From Desulfobacterales bacterium (lineage in GTDB: Bacteria; Desulfobacterota; Desulfobacteria; Desulfobacterales; DAOWNP01): DNA of 5,148 nucleotides. Under the pieces are notes generated by a model, which was given only the letters and a program-made list of their open reading frames with translations, ran no database searches and had not been told where the DNA came from. Position numbers and translations under genes: made by a program. Below, piece by piece: positions 1 through 4,909 of this stretch; the first letter of the stretch is position 1, and each line of letters opens with the position of its first letter. The stretch spans positions 1-5,148 of the forward strand of contig JASFBI010000184.1 in NCBI GenBank assembly GCA_030149595.1. Reading direction: 5' to 3'.

Positions 1-308
1 TCATAACTCCTGAACTAATCAGATTAAGTAATGGAATAGTTGTTAGACTTATTGGTATTAAAGAAAAAAAGGAGTCGAATGGAAAAGCTATTGAATTTTT
101 ACAACTTAAAACAAAAAGCCAGAAAGTATTTTTGAAATATGATGACATGAAACATGATGAAAAAAACAATTTAATGGTTTATTTGTATCTGAAAAACAAA
201 ACTTTCTTGAACGCACATTTAATTAAGAACGGTTTGGCTGTATCTGATACAAATTTAAACTATAAAAATAAATTTATAAAATTAGAAGAAGAGTATGACA
301 AAAAATAA
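1..308 (+). CDS. C-terminal fragment of a protein ending in a SNase-like (TNase homologue) domain, 5' end outside window
   Basis: Reading from base 3 to the TAA at 306-308 gives 101 codons without a stop, so the gene enters from the left. The segment follows the later part of the staphylococcal nuclease fold: a strand 'NGIVVRLIGI', a helix 'GKAIEFLQLKTKSQKVFLKYD', a strand pair 'LMVYLYLKNKTFLNAHLI' and 'KNGLAV', then a lysine-rich end. Compared with nuclease A, the first active-site Arg is kept (VRL), but the Asp and Glu of 'DTPE' are replaced by Lys, and the second Arg of 'YGRGLAY' is lost ('KNNLMVY'). It is therefore probably a non-catalytic, binding or structural domain. From memory, similar tails occur on some DNA methyltransferases; that is a guess, since the main part is not in view. 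It runs in the same direction as the toxin-antitoxin operon, about 125 nt before that operon's promoter. Confidence 0.7.
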   Translation, partial: ITPELIRLSNGIVVRLIGIKEKKESNGKAIEFLQLKTKSQKVFLKYDDMKHDEKNNLMVYLYLKNKTFLNAHLIKNGLAVSDTNLNYKNKFIKLEEEYDKK

Positions 309-345
309 ACCCCAAAAAGTCATAAAATAAGACAGTTACATGAAG

Positions 346-383
346 CCCCCAAAATATTAACATTAGTGTTTTCAGCAAAGGGG
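346..383. other. Weak A/T-rich stem-loop downstream of the SNase-like gene
   Basis: Bases 351-372 form a near-palindrome (AAAATATTAA, CA, TTAGTGTTTT) with eight Watson-Crick pairs and two G-U pairs. It is flanked by CCCCC at 346-350 and GGGG at 380-383, which could close an outer stem. It lies 38 nt after the stop of the upstream gene and might act as its terminator, but no clean U-run follows. The rest of 309-435 shows nothing I can name. Confidence 0.25.
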
Positions 384-435
384 TATAATAAGATCAGTGT
401 GTCTGCTGGCGTGCTTATGTATTTAAAATTTCAGA

Positions 436-464
436 TTGACTTTGCCAAGATTTGTCTATATATT
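436..464 (+). promoter_or_regulatory. Predicted sigma70-type promoter of the xre-res operon
   Basis: TTGACT at 436-441 is a near-consensus -35 box. After a 17-nt spacer comes TATATT at 459-464, a near-consensus -10 box. Transcription would start near 471, leaving a leader of about 20 nt before the antitoxin ATG at 494. The spacing is ideal and it is the best promoter match in the window. It is a sequence prediction only. Confidence 0.7.
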
Positions 465-474
465 TTAGACAAAT
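450..474. promoter_or_regulatory. Inverted-repeat operator over the -10 box of the toxin-antitoxin promoter
   Basis: ATTTGTCTA at 450-458 and TAGACAAAT at 466-474 are perfect 9-bp inverted arms. The 7-nt space between them contains the predicted -10 box. A second pair, ATTGAC at 435-440 and GTCAAT at 475-480, lies outside it; the left copy overlaps the -35 box. Xre-type antitoxins of this family bind palindromes in their own promoter, so this is the likely autoregulatory operator. A protein bound here would block RNA polymerase directly. Confidence 0.68.
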
Positions 475-493
475 GTCAATACGGAGGAGAATC

Positions 494-925
494 ATGCAAT
501 TAGCACAAGTTGAGCAAATTTTAGGTGGTCAAAAAATTCTGGGTCAAAAGCTAGAAAGCAAAATGGATTTAGTCGAGCTTAGCAGTATTGGTGTTACCAA
601 AAACGCAGTGTCACATTTGGCTAATTACCTGTCTTTGTCTTGGAAACAAATAGCTGATTTATTGCCAGTTACTGACAGGACTCTCAATCGCTATACAGCA
701 AATCAACGTTTTAATTCAGCAGTATCAGAGCAAGTTATTCATATTGCTGAGGTTTTAGCCAAGGGGACTGAAGTTTTCCAGGAGAAGAGGAAATTATTGT
801 TATGGCTAAACACCCCTCATAAAGTTTTCTCAGCTAAAACTCCTTTTGCTTTGCTTAATTCACGTTTTGGTACAGAGTTAGTATTGGAAGAATTGGGTCG
901 TATAGAATTTGGAGTTTATTCGTGA
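494..925 (+). CDS. Xre/MbcA/ParS-type antitoxin (DUF2384 C-terminal domain)
   Basis: This 143-aa cytoplasmic protein should neutralise the RES toxin encoded next to it and repress the shared promoter. An Xre-like helix-turn-helix spans about residues 37-68 ('WKQIADLLPVTDRTLNRY'). The C-terminal MbcA/ParS toxin-binding region spans about 85-140, with the family-like stretch 'WLNTPHKVFSAKTPFALL' at 104-121, followed by 'FGTELVLEELGRIEFG'. The ATG at 494 was chosen because GGAGG at 483-487 lies 6 nt upstream. An upstream in-frame TTG at 452 lies inside the operator, before the expected transcript start. The TGA stop overlaps the toxin GTG by 4 nt, as is typical of antitoxin-first pairs. The family assignment is firm from domain order and partner; binding to this particular operator is inferred. 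Confidence 0.92.
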   Translation: MQLAQVEQILGGQKILGQKLESKMDLVELSSIGVTKNAVSHLANYLSLSWKQIADLLPVTDRTLNRYTANQRFNSAVSEQVIHIAEVLAKGTEVFQEKRKLLLWLNTPHKVFSAKTPFALLNSRFGTELVLEELGRIEFGVYS

Positions 926-1392
926 TAAAACTATTCCGAATATGTAACTCTGAACATATTAACGACATATCCGGCACGGGAGCAAGAATTTATGGTGGCC
1001 GTTGGAACCATTCTGGTTATCCAGTTGTTTATACTTCGAGCAGCCGGTCTCTCGCAGCTCTTGAATTTTTAGTGCATGTTCCTATGGCTCTTGCACCTCA
1101 AAATTTGAGCATTGTTGAAATCAATATTCAGAAAAATGTTAAACGAGAGTTAATTACTGAAAATCAGTTGCCTTCAAACTGGCGTGACTACCCTGCTCCC
1201 GAACAATTAGCAAATATCGGTACAAACTGGATAAAAACAAATTCATCATTGTTGCTTGATATCCCATCAGCAGTCGTTGACAAAGAAATGAATACTTTAA
1301 TAAACCCGTTGCATCCAGACATAAAACATGTAAATGCAGCAACAAAGGAAAAGTTCTTTTTTGACTCAAGACTTTTCAGGCAAAAAAAATAA
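922..1392 (+). CDS. RES-domain toxin (predicted NAD+-degrading)
   Basis: This 156-aa protein is almost entirely a RES domain. The named residues are visible: Arg in 'GARIYGGRWN' (Arg22 and Arg27), Glu48 in 'ALEFLVH', and Ser116 in 'LDIPSAVV', followed by the usual 'INPLHPD' at 127-133. Characterised members, such as MbcT of Mycobacterium tuberculosis and Xre-RES toxins of proteobacteria, act in the cytoplasm and deplete NAD+ by hydrolysis or phosphorolysis, stopping growth. The start is GTG at 922, sharing GTGA with the antitoxin stop. GGAG at 911-914 gives a ribosome site 7 nt upstream, inside the antitoxin gene, so translation is probably coupled. Length is normal for the family and all key residues are present, so I expect it to be active. 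An A8 run at 1382-1389 near the 3' end is slip-prone but affects only the last two codons. Confidence 0.93.
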   Translation: MIKLFRICNSEHINDISGTGARIYGGRWNHSGYPVVYTSSSRSLAALEFLVHVPMALAPQNLSIVEINIQKNVKRELITENQLPSNWRDYPAPEQLANIGTNWIKTNSSLLLDIPSAVVDKEMNTLINPLHPDIKHVNAATKEKFFFDSRLFRQKK

Positions 1393-1403
1393 AAAACAAT
1401 CTG

Positions 1404-1448
1404 TACCCCAAACAGGCTAAGTGATTGAAGTCGCTCAGAGTTTGGGTA
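1404..1448. repeat. Imperfect inverted repeat / compound hairpin after the toxin gene
   Basis: TACCCCAAAC at 1404-1413 pairs with GTTTGGGTA at 1440-1448, leaving one bulged C. Inside, AGTGA at 1420-1424 pairs with TCGCT at 1431-1435 through one G-U pair around the loop TTGAAG. It is visibly richer in G and C than its surroundings. It starts 12 nt after the toxin stop. It could end the toxin-antitoxin transcript, but no U-run follows; it could equally be a dispersed palindromic repeat. Confidence 0.5.
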
Positions 1449-1453
1449 TTCAT

Positions 1454-1528
1454 ATTATAAAGGTCATAACTATCCTTTTGAATTTTTATATGGTGATAAA
1501 AAAAATGAATAGTTATGACCTTTATAAT
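1454..1528. repeat. 75-nt element with perfect 20-bp inverted repeats
   Basis: The arms at 1454-1473 and 1509-1528 are exact reverse complements over all 20 bases (left arm begins ATTATAAAGGTC). The 35-nt interior holds a second small hairpin, TTTTTAT at 1483-1489 with ATAAAAA at 1496-1502, around ATGGTG. No U-run follows on either strand, which argues against an intrinsic terminator. It sits between the toxin gene and the SRPBCC gene, 48 nt before the latter's start. Possible identities are a minimal MITE-like or palindromic element, a structured leader, or a large operator. The outer ends are TATA, so a TA or TATA target duplication cannot be told apart from the repeat itself. Confidence 0.75.
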
Positions 1529-1576
1529 TAAAATGCAAGAGACTTTAAAATTTTATATACTATATAAGGATTTTAA

Positions 1577-2122
1577 ATGTTAACAACAATCAAAATGTGG
1601 GGTTTTGAGTCCCATGAAAATGAATTAGCGTTTCCATGTGATCAGTTTGTTAGTTTTTTTGATGATATATATTATCGGGGAATAACTATCAGTGCAAAAC
1701 CTGAGAATATTTTCAGATGGCTTTGTCAAATGCGTATTGCACCGTATAGTTATGACTGGATAGATAATTTAGGCCGTAAAAGTCCAAGCAAATTAACATC
1801 AGGAGCTGATAAACTTAAAACAGGCCAAAATGTAATGACTATATTTGAATTGATTGATTTTGTTCAGAATAAATATCTTACAATTCGCACAAAAAAAAAT
1901 CAAGTCAAGTCTACAACTTTTGGCAGTGCAGTAATCAGCTATGTTATTATTCAAAAAAATAATGGAACATGCCGCCTTCTTGTAAAACTCGTGGTTAACT
2001 ATCCAAAAGGGTTATATGGCAAATTTTTGCGTTTTATACTTCCTGTGGGTGATTTAATTATGATGCGCTGCCAGCTGCTTAATTTTAAAAAACTGTCTGA
2101 ACAGATGGAAACTGGCAAATAG
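1577..2122 (+). CDS. SRPBCC (START-fold, polyketide cyclase-like) protein of unknown function
   Basis: This 181-aa protein has no signal peptide. The region 'YYRGITISAKPENIFRWLCQ' at 32-51, followed by 'RIAPYSYDWIDNLGRKSP' at 53-70, is the typical first strand and helices of a stand-alone SRPBCC protein. 'LKTGQNVMTIFELIDF' follows at 80-95, and a long hydrophobic C-terminal helix, from about 148, would cover the ligand pocket. Such proteins bind hydrophobic ligands in a deep cavity; the ligand here cannot be told from sequence. The ATG has AAGGA at 1566-1570, 6 nt upstream. TATACT at 1556-1561 could be a -10 box, but I see no good -35 box. It stands alone: the inverted-repeat element lies upstream and mobA converges on it, with 3 nt between stops. 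The fold assignment is fairly secure; any cellular role is unknown. Confidence 0.82.
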   Translation: MLTTIKMWGFESHENELAFPCDQFVSFFDDIYYRGITISAKPENIFRWLCQMRIAPYSYDWIDNLGRKSPSKLTSGADKLKTGQNVMTIFELIDFVQNKYLTIRTKKNQVKSTTFGSAVISYVIIQKNNGTCRLLVKLVVNYPKGLYGKFLRFILPVGDLIMMRCQLLNFKKLSEQMETGK

Positions 2123-2125
2123 TAT

Positions 2126-2731
2126 TTATGTTCCATACTGTTTTGAAAGATTGACAGCCCTGTTAAAATCATCCTTATTATTTATATTAAAAAAAGAGAG
2201 TAAATGGGGGTCTTTTTCACGAAGTATTTTTTCAGAAACGCTTCTAATCTTATTTTTTTTAAAGCAGTTCATTATTTTATAACTACCTTTTTTTAGATTA
2301 TTTTCAATATTATGTAAAGATCTTTTGGAGTATAAGGCAAATAAAGGCTCAAAACCATTTGATGTTTCAGGAATTACAATATCTGCGTTTTCAATTTGAT
2401 AACTTATTATAGTTTTTATAAGTTCTTTTTCTAAAAAAGGAGTATCACAGGCTGTTATAAAAACCTTGTTATTTTCTGCAGCAGACAAACCTGTATGTAT
2501 TCCTGTGAGAGAACTGCGTACAGAGAAAAAGTCAGAAATAATTTTAGCATCATACTCAAGGTACAAAACAGGGTTATTTGTAACTATGATTATTTCATCA
2601 AATAAAATCTTAAACAATAAATAGATATGTTCAATTATTGGTTTTCCATTAATAAATAGAAAAGATTTATTAAAACCTGAAAACCTTGTATTTAAACCAC
2701 CTGATAGAATAACACCCGTTATAGGATTCAT
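2126..2731 (-). CDS. mobA: Molybdenum cofactor guanylyltransferase MobA
   Basis: This 201-aa cytoplasmic nucleotidyltransferase should transfer GMP from GTP to Mo-molybdopterin, giving the bis-MGD-type cofactor used by DMSO-reductase-family enzymes. Visible motifs are the nucleotide-binding loop 'LSGGLNTRFSGFNKSF' at 9-24 with Lys22, 'TGIHTGL' at 76-82, the metal-binding 'ITACDTPF' at 92-99 with Asp96, 'GFEPLFALYSK' at 126-136, and the C-terminal 'FFNINNKDDF' at 180-189. The first loop is slightly divergent from the usual LAGGxSxRMGxxK. Length matches the family. The ATG at 2731 is the first possible start, because an in-frame TAA lies two codons upstream; there is no clear Shine-Dalgarno site. 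The gene diverges from pyrR-moaB and converges on the SRPBCC gene. With moaB and tatBC nearby it fits a molybdoenzyme maturation neighbourhood. A related nucleotidyltransferase for another cofactor is less likely. Confidence 0.88.
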   Translation of the reverse strand: MNPITGVILSGGLNTRFSGFNKSFLFINGKPIIEHIYLLFKILFDEIIIVTNNPVLYLEYDAKIISDFFSVRSSLTGIHTGLSAAENNKVFITACDTPFLEKELIKTIISYQIENADIVIPETSNGFEPLFALYSKRSLHNIENNLKKGSYKIMNCFKKNKIRSVSEKILREKDPHLLSFFNINNKDDFNRAVNLSKQYGT

Positions 2732-2944
2732 TGCTTAACCAATACCATAATAAATTTAATATAAAAACTATTTGCAAAAAATTATTATGATAAATAATGA
2801 TAAAATACAATATTATTCTTGATATAGTAAAATTCAACAGTTAAAAATATATTTAATCAAAAAATATTTTAACCAACATTAAAGTAAATACAAAAATGCA
2901 AAAATTAATATTTCAAATATTTAAGTAAACAGGTCGATTTCTTG

Positions 2945-2986
2945 TTCAGATTCAGGTTGAATTTGTTTTACTCAAATACTGCTGAA
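2945..2986 (+). promoter_or_regulatory. Mutually exclusive hairpins in the presumed pyrR leader
   Basis: Hairpin A pairs CAGATTCA (2947-2954) with TGAATTTG (2958-2965), with one G-U pair and a 3-nt loop. Alternative B pairs ATTTG (2961-2965) with CAAAT (2973-2977), and outside it TTCAG (2951-2955) with CTGAA (2982-2986). A and B share bases and cannot coexist. TTCAG is repeated in tandem (2945-2949 and 2951-2955), so CTGAA has two partners. This could be a switching leader, but the canonical PyrR-binding loop sequence known from Bacillus is not present. Confidence 0.3.
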
Positions 2987-3020
2987 AGATAAAATAAAGT
3001 CAATTTATCTTATCTTTTTT
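2985..3020 (+). terminator. Terminator-like hairpin with U-run just before pyrR
   Basis: Bases 2985-2998 and 3004-3017 form a 14-bp stem with one A-C mismatch and the 5-nt loop GTCAA, and a T6 run ends at 3020. The shape is that of an intrinsic terminator, but the stem is nearly all A/T, so it would be weak. It points towards pyrR and lies 23 nt before the preferred start codon. It may therefore work as an attenuator, a transcript stabiliser, or not at all. Confidence 0.4.
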
Positions 3021-3043
3021 AAAATCAGATGCGGAAAATTAAA

Positions 3044-3583
3044 ATGCAAAAAAACAAAACTGTTGTAAATGCTGATAAAATCCAGAAAGCATTAGATAAT
3101 ATTGCTGATAAAATTTTACAATCAGCGGGTGTCATAGAAAACATTATACTTATTGGAATACATACCCGGGGGGTTTTTTTGGCAGAACGCCTCGGGAATA
3201 TCCTGGAGAAGCTGACAGGCAGCCGGGTTTTAACCGGAGAAATAGATATAAACCTTTACAGAGACGACCAGACAACAATTACCCGCCAACCCGTTGTAAA
3301 ATCCACAAAAATCCCGTTTTCAATTGACGGTAAAATAGTTGTTTTAGTTGATGATGTTTTGTTTACAGGCAGAACAATAAGAGCTGCTATGGATGCAATA
3401 ATTGATTTCGGAAGACCAGGCAGAATAGGACTTGCTGTTTTAGTGGATAGAGGCAACAGGGAGTTTCCCATCCAGGCAGATTTTATAGGTGTTGTTTTAA
3501 AAGCAGAGCTTAATGAAAGAGTAAATGTTTTACTGAAAGAGTGTGACAAAGAAGATAAAGTTGTAATTGAAAAGGAGTCATAA
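3044..3583 (+). CDS. pyrR: PyrR: pyrimidine operon regulator / uracil phosphoribosyltransferase
   Basis: This 179-aa cytoplasmic phosphoribosyltransferase-fold protein should convert uracil and PRPP to UMP. In Bacillus-type systems it also binds pyr mRNA in a UMP-dependent way. Seen here: 'ILIGIHTRGV' at 35-44, 'EIDINLYRDD' at 66-75, the PRPP loop 'VVLVDDVLFTGRT' at 99-111, and the PyrR-specific 'LAVLVDRGNREFPIQADF' at 130-147. The last stretch separates it from Upp-type enzymes. I prefer the ATG at 3044: GGA at 3033-3035 lies 8 nt upstream, and the N-terminus (MQKNKTVVNADKIQKAL) then matches the usual PyrR beginning. An in-frame ATG at 3029 would add five residues without a ribosome site. 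Its stop shares one base with moaB. Regulation of pyr genes by this protein is unproven, as no pyr biosynthetic gene is in view; terminator-like hairpins lie in its own leader. Confidence 0.92.
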   Translation: MQKNKTVVNADKIQKALDNIADKILQSAGVIENIILIGIHTRGVFLAERLGNILEKLTGSRVLTGEIDINLYRDDQTTITRQPVVKSTKIPFSIDGKIVVLVDDVLFTGRTIRAAMDAIIDFGRPGRIGLAVLVDRGNREFPIQADFIGVVLKAELNERVNVLLKECDKEDKVVIEKES

Positions 3584-4086
3584 TGGGAACAAAAAAGCAT
3601 AAACAACAGGCATTTAAGAGCTTTAATACAGGCGTGTTAACAATTTCAACCAGTAGAAACTTATCTGAAGATATAAGCGGTATGTGGCTCGTAAAAGAGT
3701 TAAAAAAAGAGGGGCATACTCTGGCTTTTCACGACTTGGTTCCCGATGACAAGGAGATTATTTCCTGTAAAATAAAAGATATAGACAGGCTGTACAAGCC
3801 AGATATTATTTTAATAACAGGAGGAACAGGTATAAGCAGTACCGATATTACCATTGAAGCTGTAAAACCTTTTTTTGACAAAGAGCTTACGGGATTTAGT
3901 TCTATTTTTGCCTATCTTAGTTTTAAACAGATAGATTCTGCTGCAATTTTATCAAGAGCATGTGCCGGTATTATGGGGAAAACAGTTATATTCTGTATGC
4001 CTGGAAGTCTTAAAGCCTGCAAGCTTGCTGCAAGAGAGCTTATTTTCCCTGAAGCAGGACATATATTAAAGCATATTAATGATTAG
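3583..4086 (+). CDS. moaB: MoaB/MogA-family molybdopterin-binding protein
   Basis: This 167-aa cytoplasmic protein of the MoCF-binding fold probably binds or adenylylates molybdopterin in molybdenum or tungsten cofactor synthesis. Motifs in order: 'LTISTSRNLSEDISG' at 19-33, 'ILITGGTGISSTDITIEAV' at 76-94 with the pterin-binding GGTG loop, 'DKELTGFSSIFAYLSF' at 99-114, 'LSRACAGIMGKTVIFCMPGS' at 123-142, and a C-terminal 'FPEAGHILKHI'. The stretch at 99-118 is unusual: where E. coli MoaB has 'GFGEVFRMLSFEEIG', here the Gly-Glu, Arg and last Glu-Ile-Gly positions read Ser-Ser, Ala and Gln-Ile-Asp. The ATG overlaps the pyrR stop by one base (TAATG), with AAGGAG at 3572-3577, 5 nt upstream, so the two genes are co-translated. 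moaB is the best symbol; mogA cannot be excluded from sequence alone. Confidence 0.85.
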   Translation: MGTKKHKQQAFKSFNTGVLTISTSRNLSEDISGMWLVKELKKEGHTLAFHDLVPDDKEIISCKIKDIDRLYKPDIILITGGTGISSTDITIEAVKPFFDKELTGFSSIFAYLSFKQIDSAAILSRACAGIMGKTVIFCMPGSLKACKLAARELIFPEAGHILKHIND

Positions 4087-4116
4087 AAAAAAGAAAATAT
4101 TTTTATACACAGGTTG

Positions 4117-4890
4117 TTAAGTTTTATCTATATCACTTTCTAATAACTCTTCTGTTTTGTCATCTGATTTCTTTTTGCCAAATAATTTAGCACCCACAAT
4201 GCTTAATTCATAAAGAAACATAAGAGGAATAGCCATCATGACCTGGGTTATTACATCAGGAGGCGTAAGAATTGCAGCAAAAACAAAAAAAAGTAAAAGA
4301 GCATATTTTCTGTTTTTTTTCAAAAAATCTGAAGTAACTATACCGAGCTTTGCCATGGATGTTATTATTAAAGGCATCTCAAAAACCAGACCAAAAGCGA
4401 TTAAAAGTTTGCTTGCAAGGGTTAAGTACTCTTTCATAGATGGAAGTGCCATTATGGTTTCCGAGGTAAAACCCATAAAAAATTTAAACCCATAGGGAAA
4501 CACAAAAAAATAACCAAAAAGAGAACCTGCTATAAAAAAGAAAGAACATAGAATAATAATAGGAAACAAAACCTTTTTCTCTTTTTTATAAAGCCCGGGA
4601 GCAATAAATACCCAAAATTCATATAGCAAAACAGGAGTCGCAAGCATAATACCTGAAAGAAGAGCAACTTTAAGATAGGTAAAAAAAGCTTCGGGAAGAC
4701 TTGTAAAGATTAATTTATTACCTGATCCCATTATGGTAATAAGTGGTTTTGTTAAAATTTCAAATATTTTCTCCTTAAATCCATAAGAAATGGCAAACCC
4801 TATTACAATTGCTATAAAACAGTGTATAAGTCTGGTTCTTAACTCTTCTAAATGGGAAGTAAAAGGTATTTTATTTTCTTCTTCTAACAT
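4117..4890 (-). CDS. tatC: Sec-independent protein translocase subunit TatC
   Basis: This 257-aa inner-membrane protein is the receptor core of the twin-arginine translocase and binds RR signal peptides of folded substrates together with TatB. The N-terminal cytoplasmic 'HLEELRTRLI' at 13-22 is the signal-peptide-binding hallmark. Six membrane segments are readable at about 20-38, 72-92, 108-130, 158-180, 195-210 and 213-234. Other signature positions are Glu67 in 'SLPEAFF', 'FIAPGLYKKEKK' at 95-106, 'FGLVFEMPLI' at 166-175 with the conserved Glu171, and 'LTPPD' at 208-212. The tail is short, charged and cytoplasmic. Length is typical. The start lies 19 nt after the tatB stop with only a weak purine-rich ribosome site, so it is probably translated from the tatB transcript. 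It converges with moaB across 30 nt that contain no convincing terminator, only A/T-rich sequence. Confidence 0.97.
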   Translation of the reverse strand: MLEEENKIPFTSHLEELRTRLIHCFIAIVIGFAISYGFKEKIFEILTKPLITIMGSGNKLIFTSLPEAFFTYLKVALLSGIMLATPVLLYEFWVFIAPGLYKKEKKVLFPIIILCSFFFIAGSLFGYFFVFPYGFKFFMGFTSETIMALPSMKEYLTLASKLLIAFGLVFEMPLIITSMAKLGIVTSDFLKKNRKYALLLFFVFAAILTPPDVITQVMMAIPLMFLYELSIVGAKLFGKKKSDDKTEELLESDIDKT

Positions 4891-4909
4891 ATATTAATCT
4901 CTTGTCTGT

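Larger units (their letters stand above)
2732..3043. other. AT-rich intergenic region between divergent mobA and pyrR
   Basis: No credible gene or RNA gene is visible here. The left two thirds (about 2732-2925) are almost pure A/T with many short chance palindromes, so promoter matches there mean little. On the minus strand a TTGCAA followed by A/T-rich hexamers could serve mobA; for pyrR, TTGATA at 2819-2824 has only a poor -10 partner. From about 2930 the composition becomes more mixed and potential leader hairpins appear, listed separately. The region must hold the promoters of both genes, but I cannot place either with confidence. Confidence 0.6.

Noticed and set aside
384..389. TATAAT as a -10 box for the toxin-antitoxin operon
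   Set aside because: There is no -35 match at 16-18 nt upstream (361-366 reads CATTAG), and the 436-464 promoter is much better and closer.
452..493. In-frame TTG start that would add 14 residues to the Xre antitoxin
   Set aside because: It lies within the operator and upstream of the expected transcription start, has no ribosome site, and the ATG at 494 has a strong GGAGG.
1154..1369. Minus-strand open frame inside the RES toxin gene
   Set aside because: It lies wholly opposite a gene with clear family motifs, and its translation resembles no protein family.
3029..3043. ATG at 3029 as the pyrR start
   Set aside because: No Shine-Dalgarno sequence precedes it, and starting at 3044 matches the usual PyrR N-terminus and length better. 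It cannot be fully excluded.
3256..3606. Minus-strand open frame opposite pyrR
   Set aside because: Ser/Thr-rich low-complexity translation antisense to a well-recognised gene.
4087..4116. AAAATATTTT palindrome (4094-4103) as a bidirectional terminator between moaB and tatC
   Set aside because: The stem is five A-T pairs at most with no usable loop and no G/C clamp, too weak to call.
4238..4495. Plus-strand open frame opposite tatC
   Set aside because: Antisense to an unmistakable TatC; the Lys-rich content reflects the reverse of membrane-segment codons.
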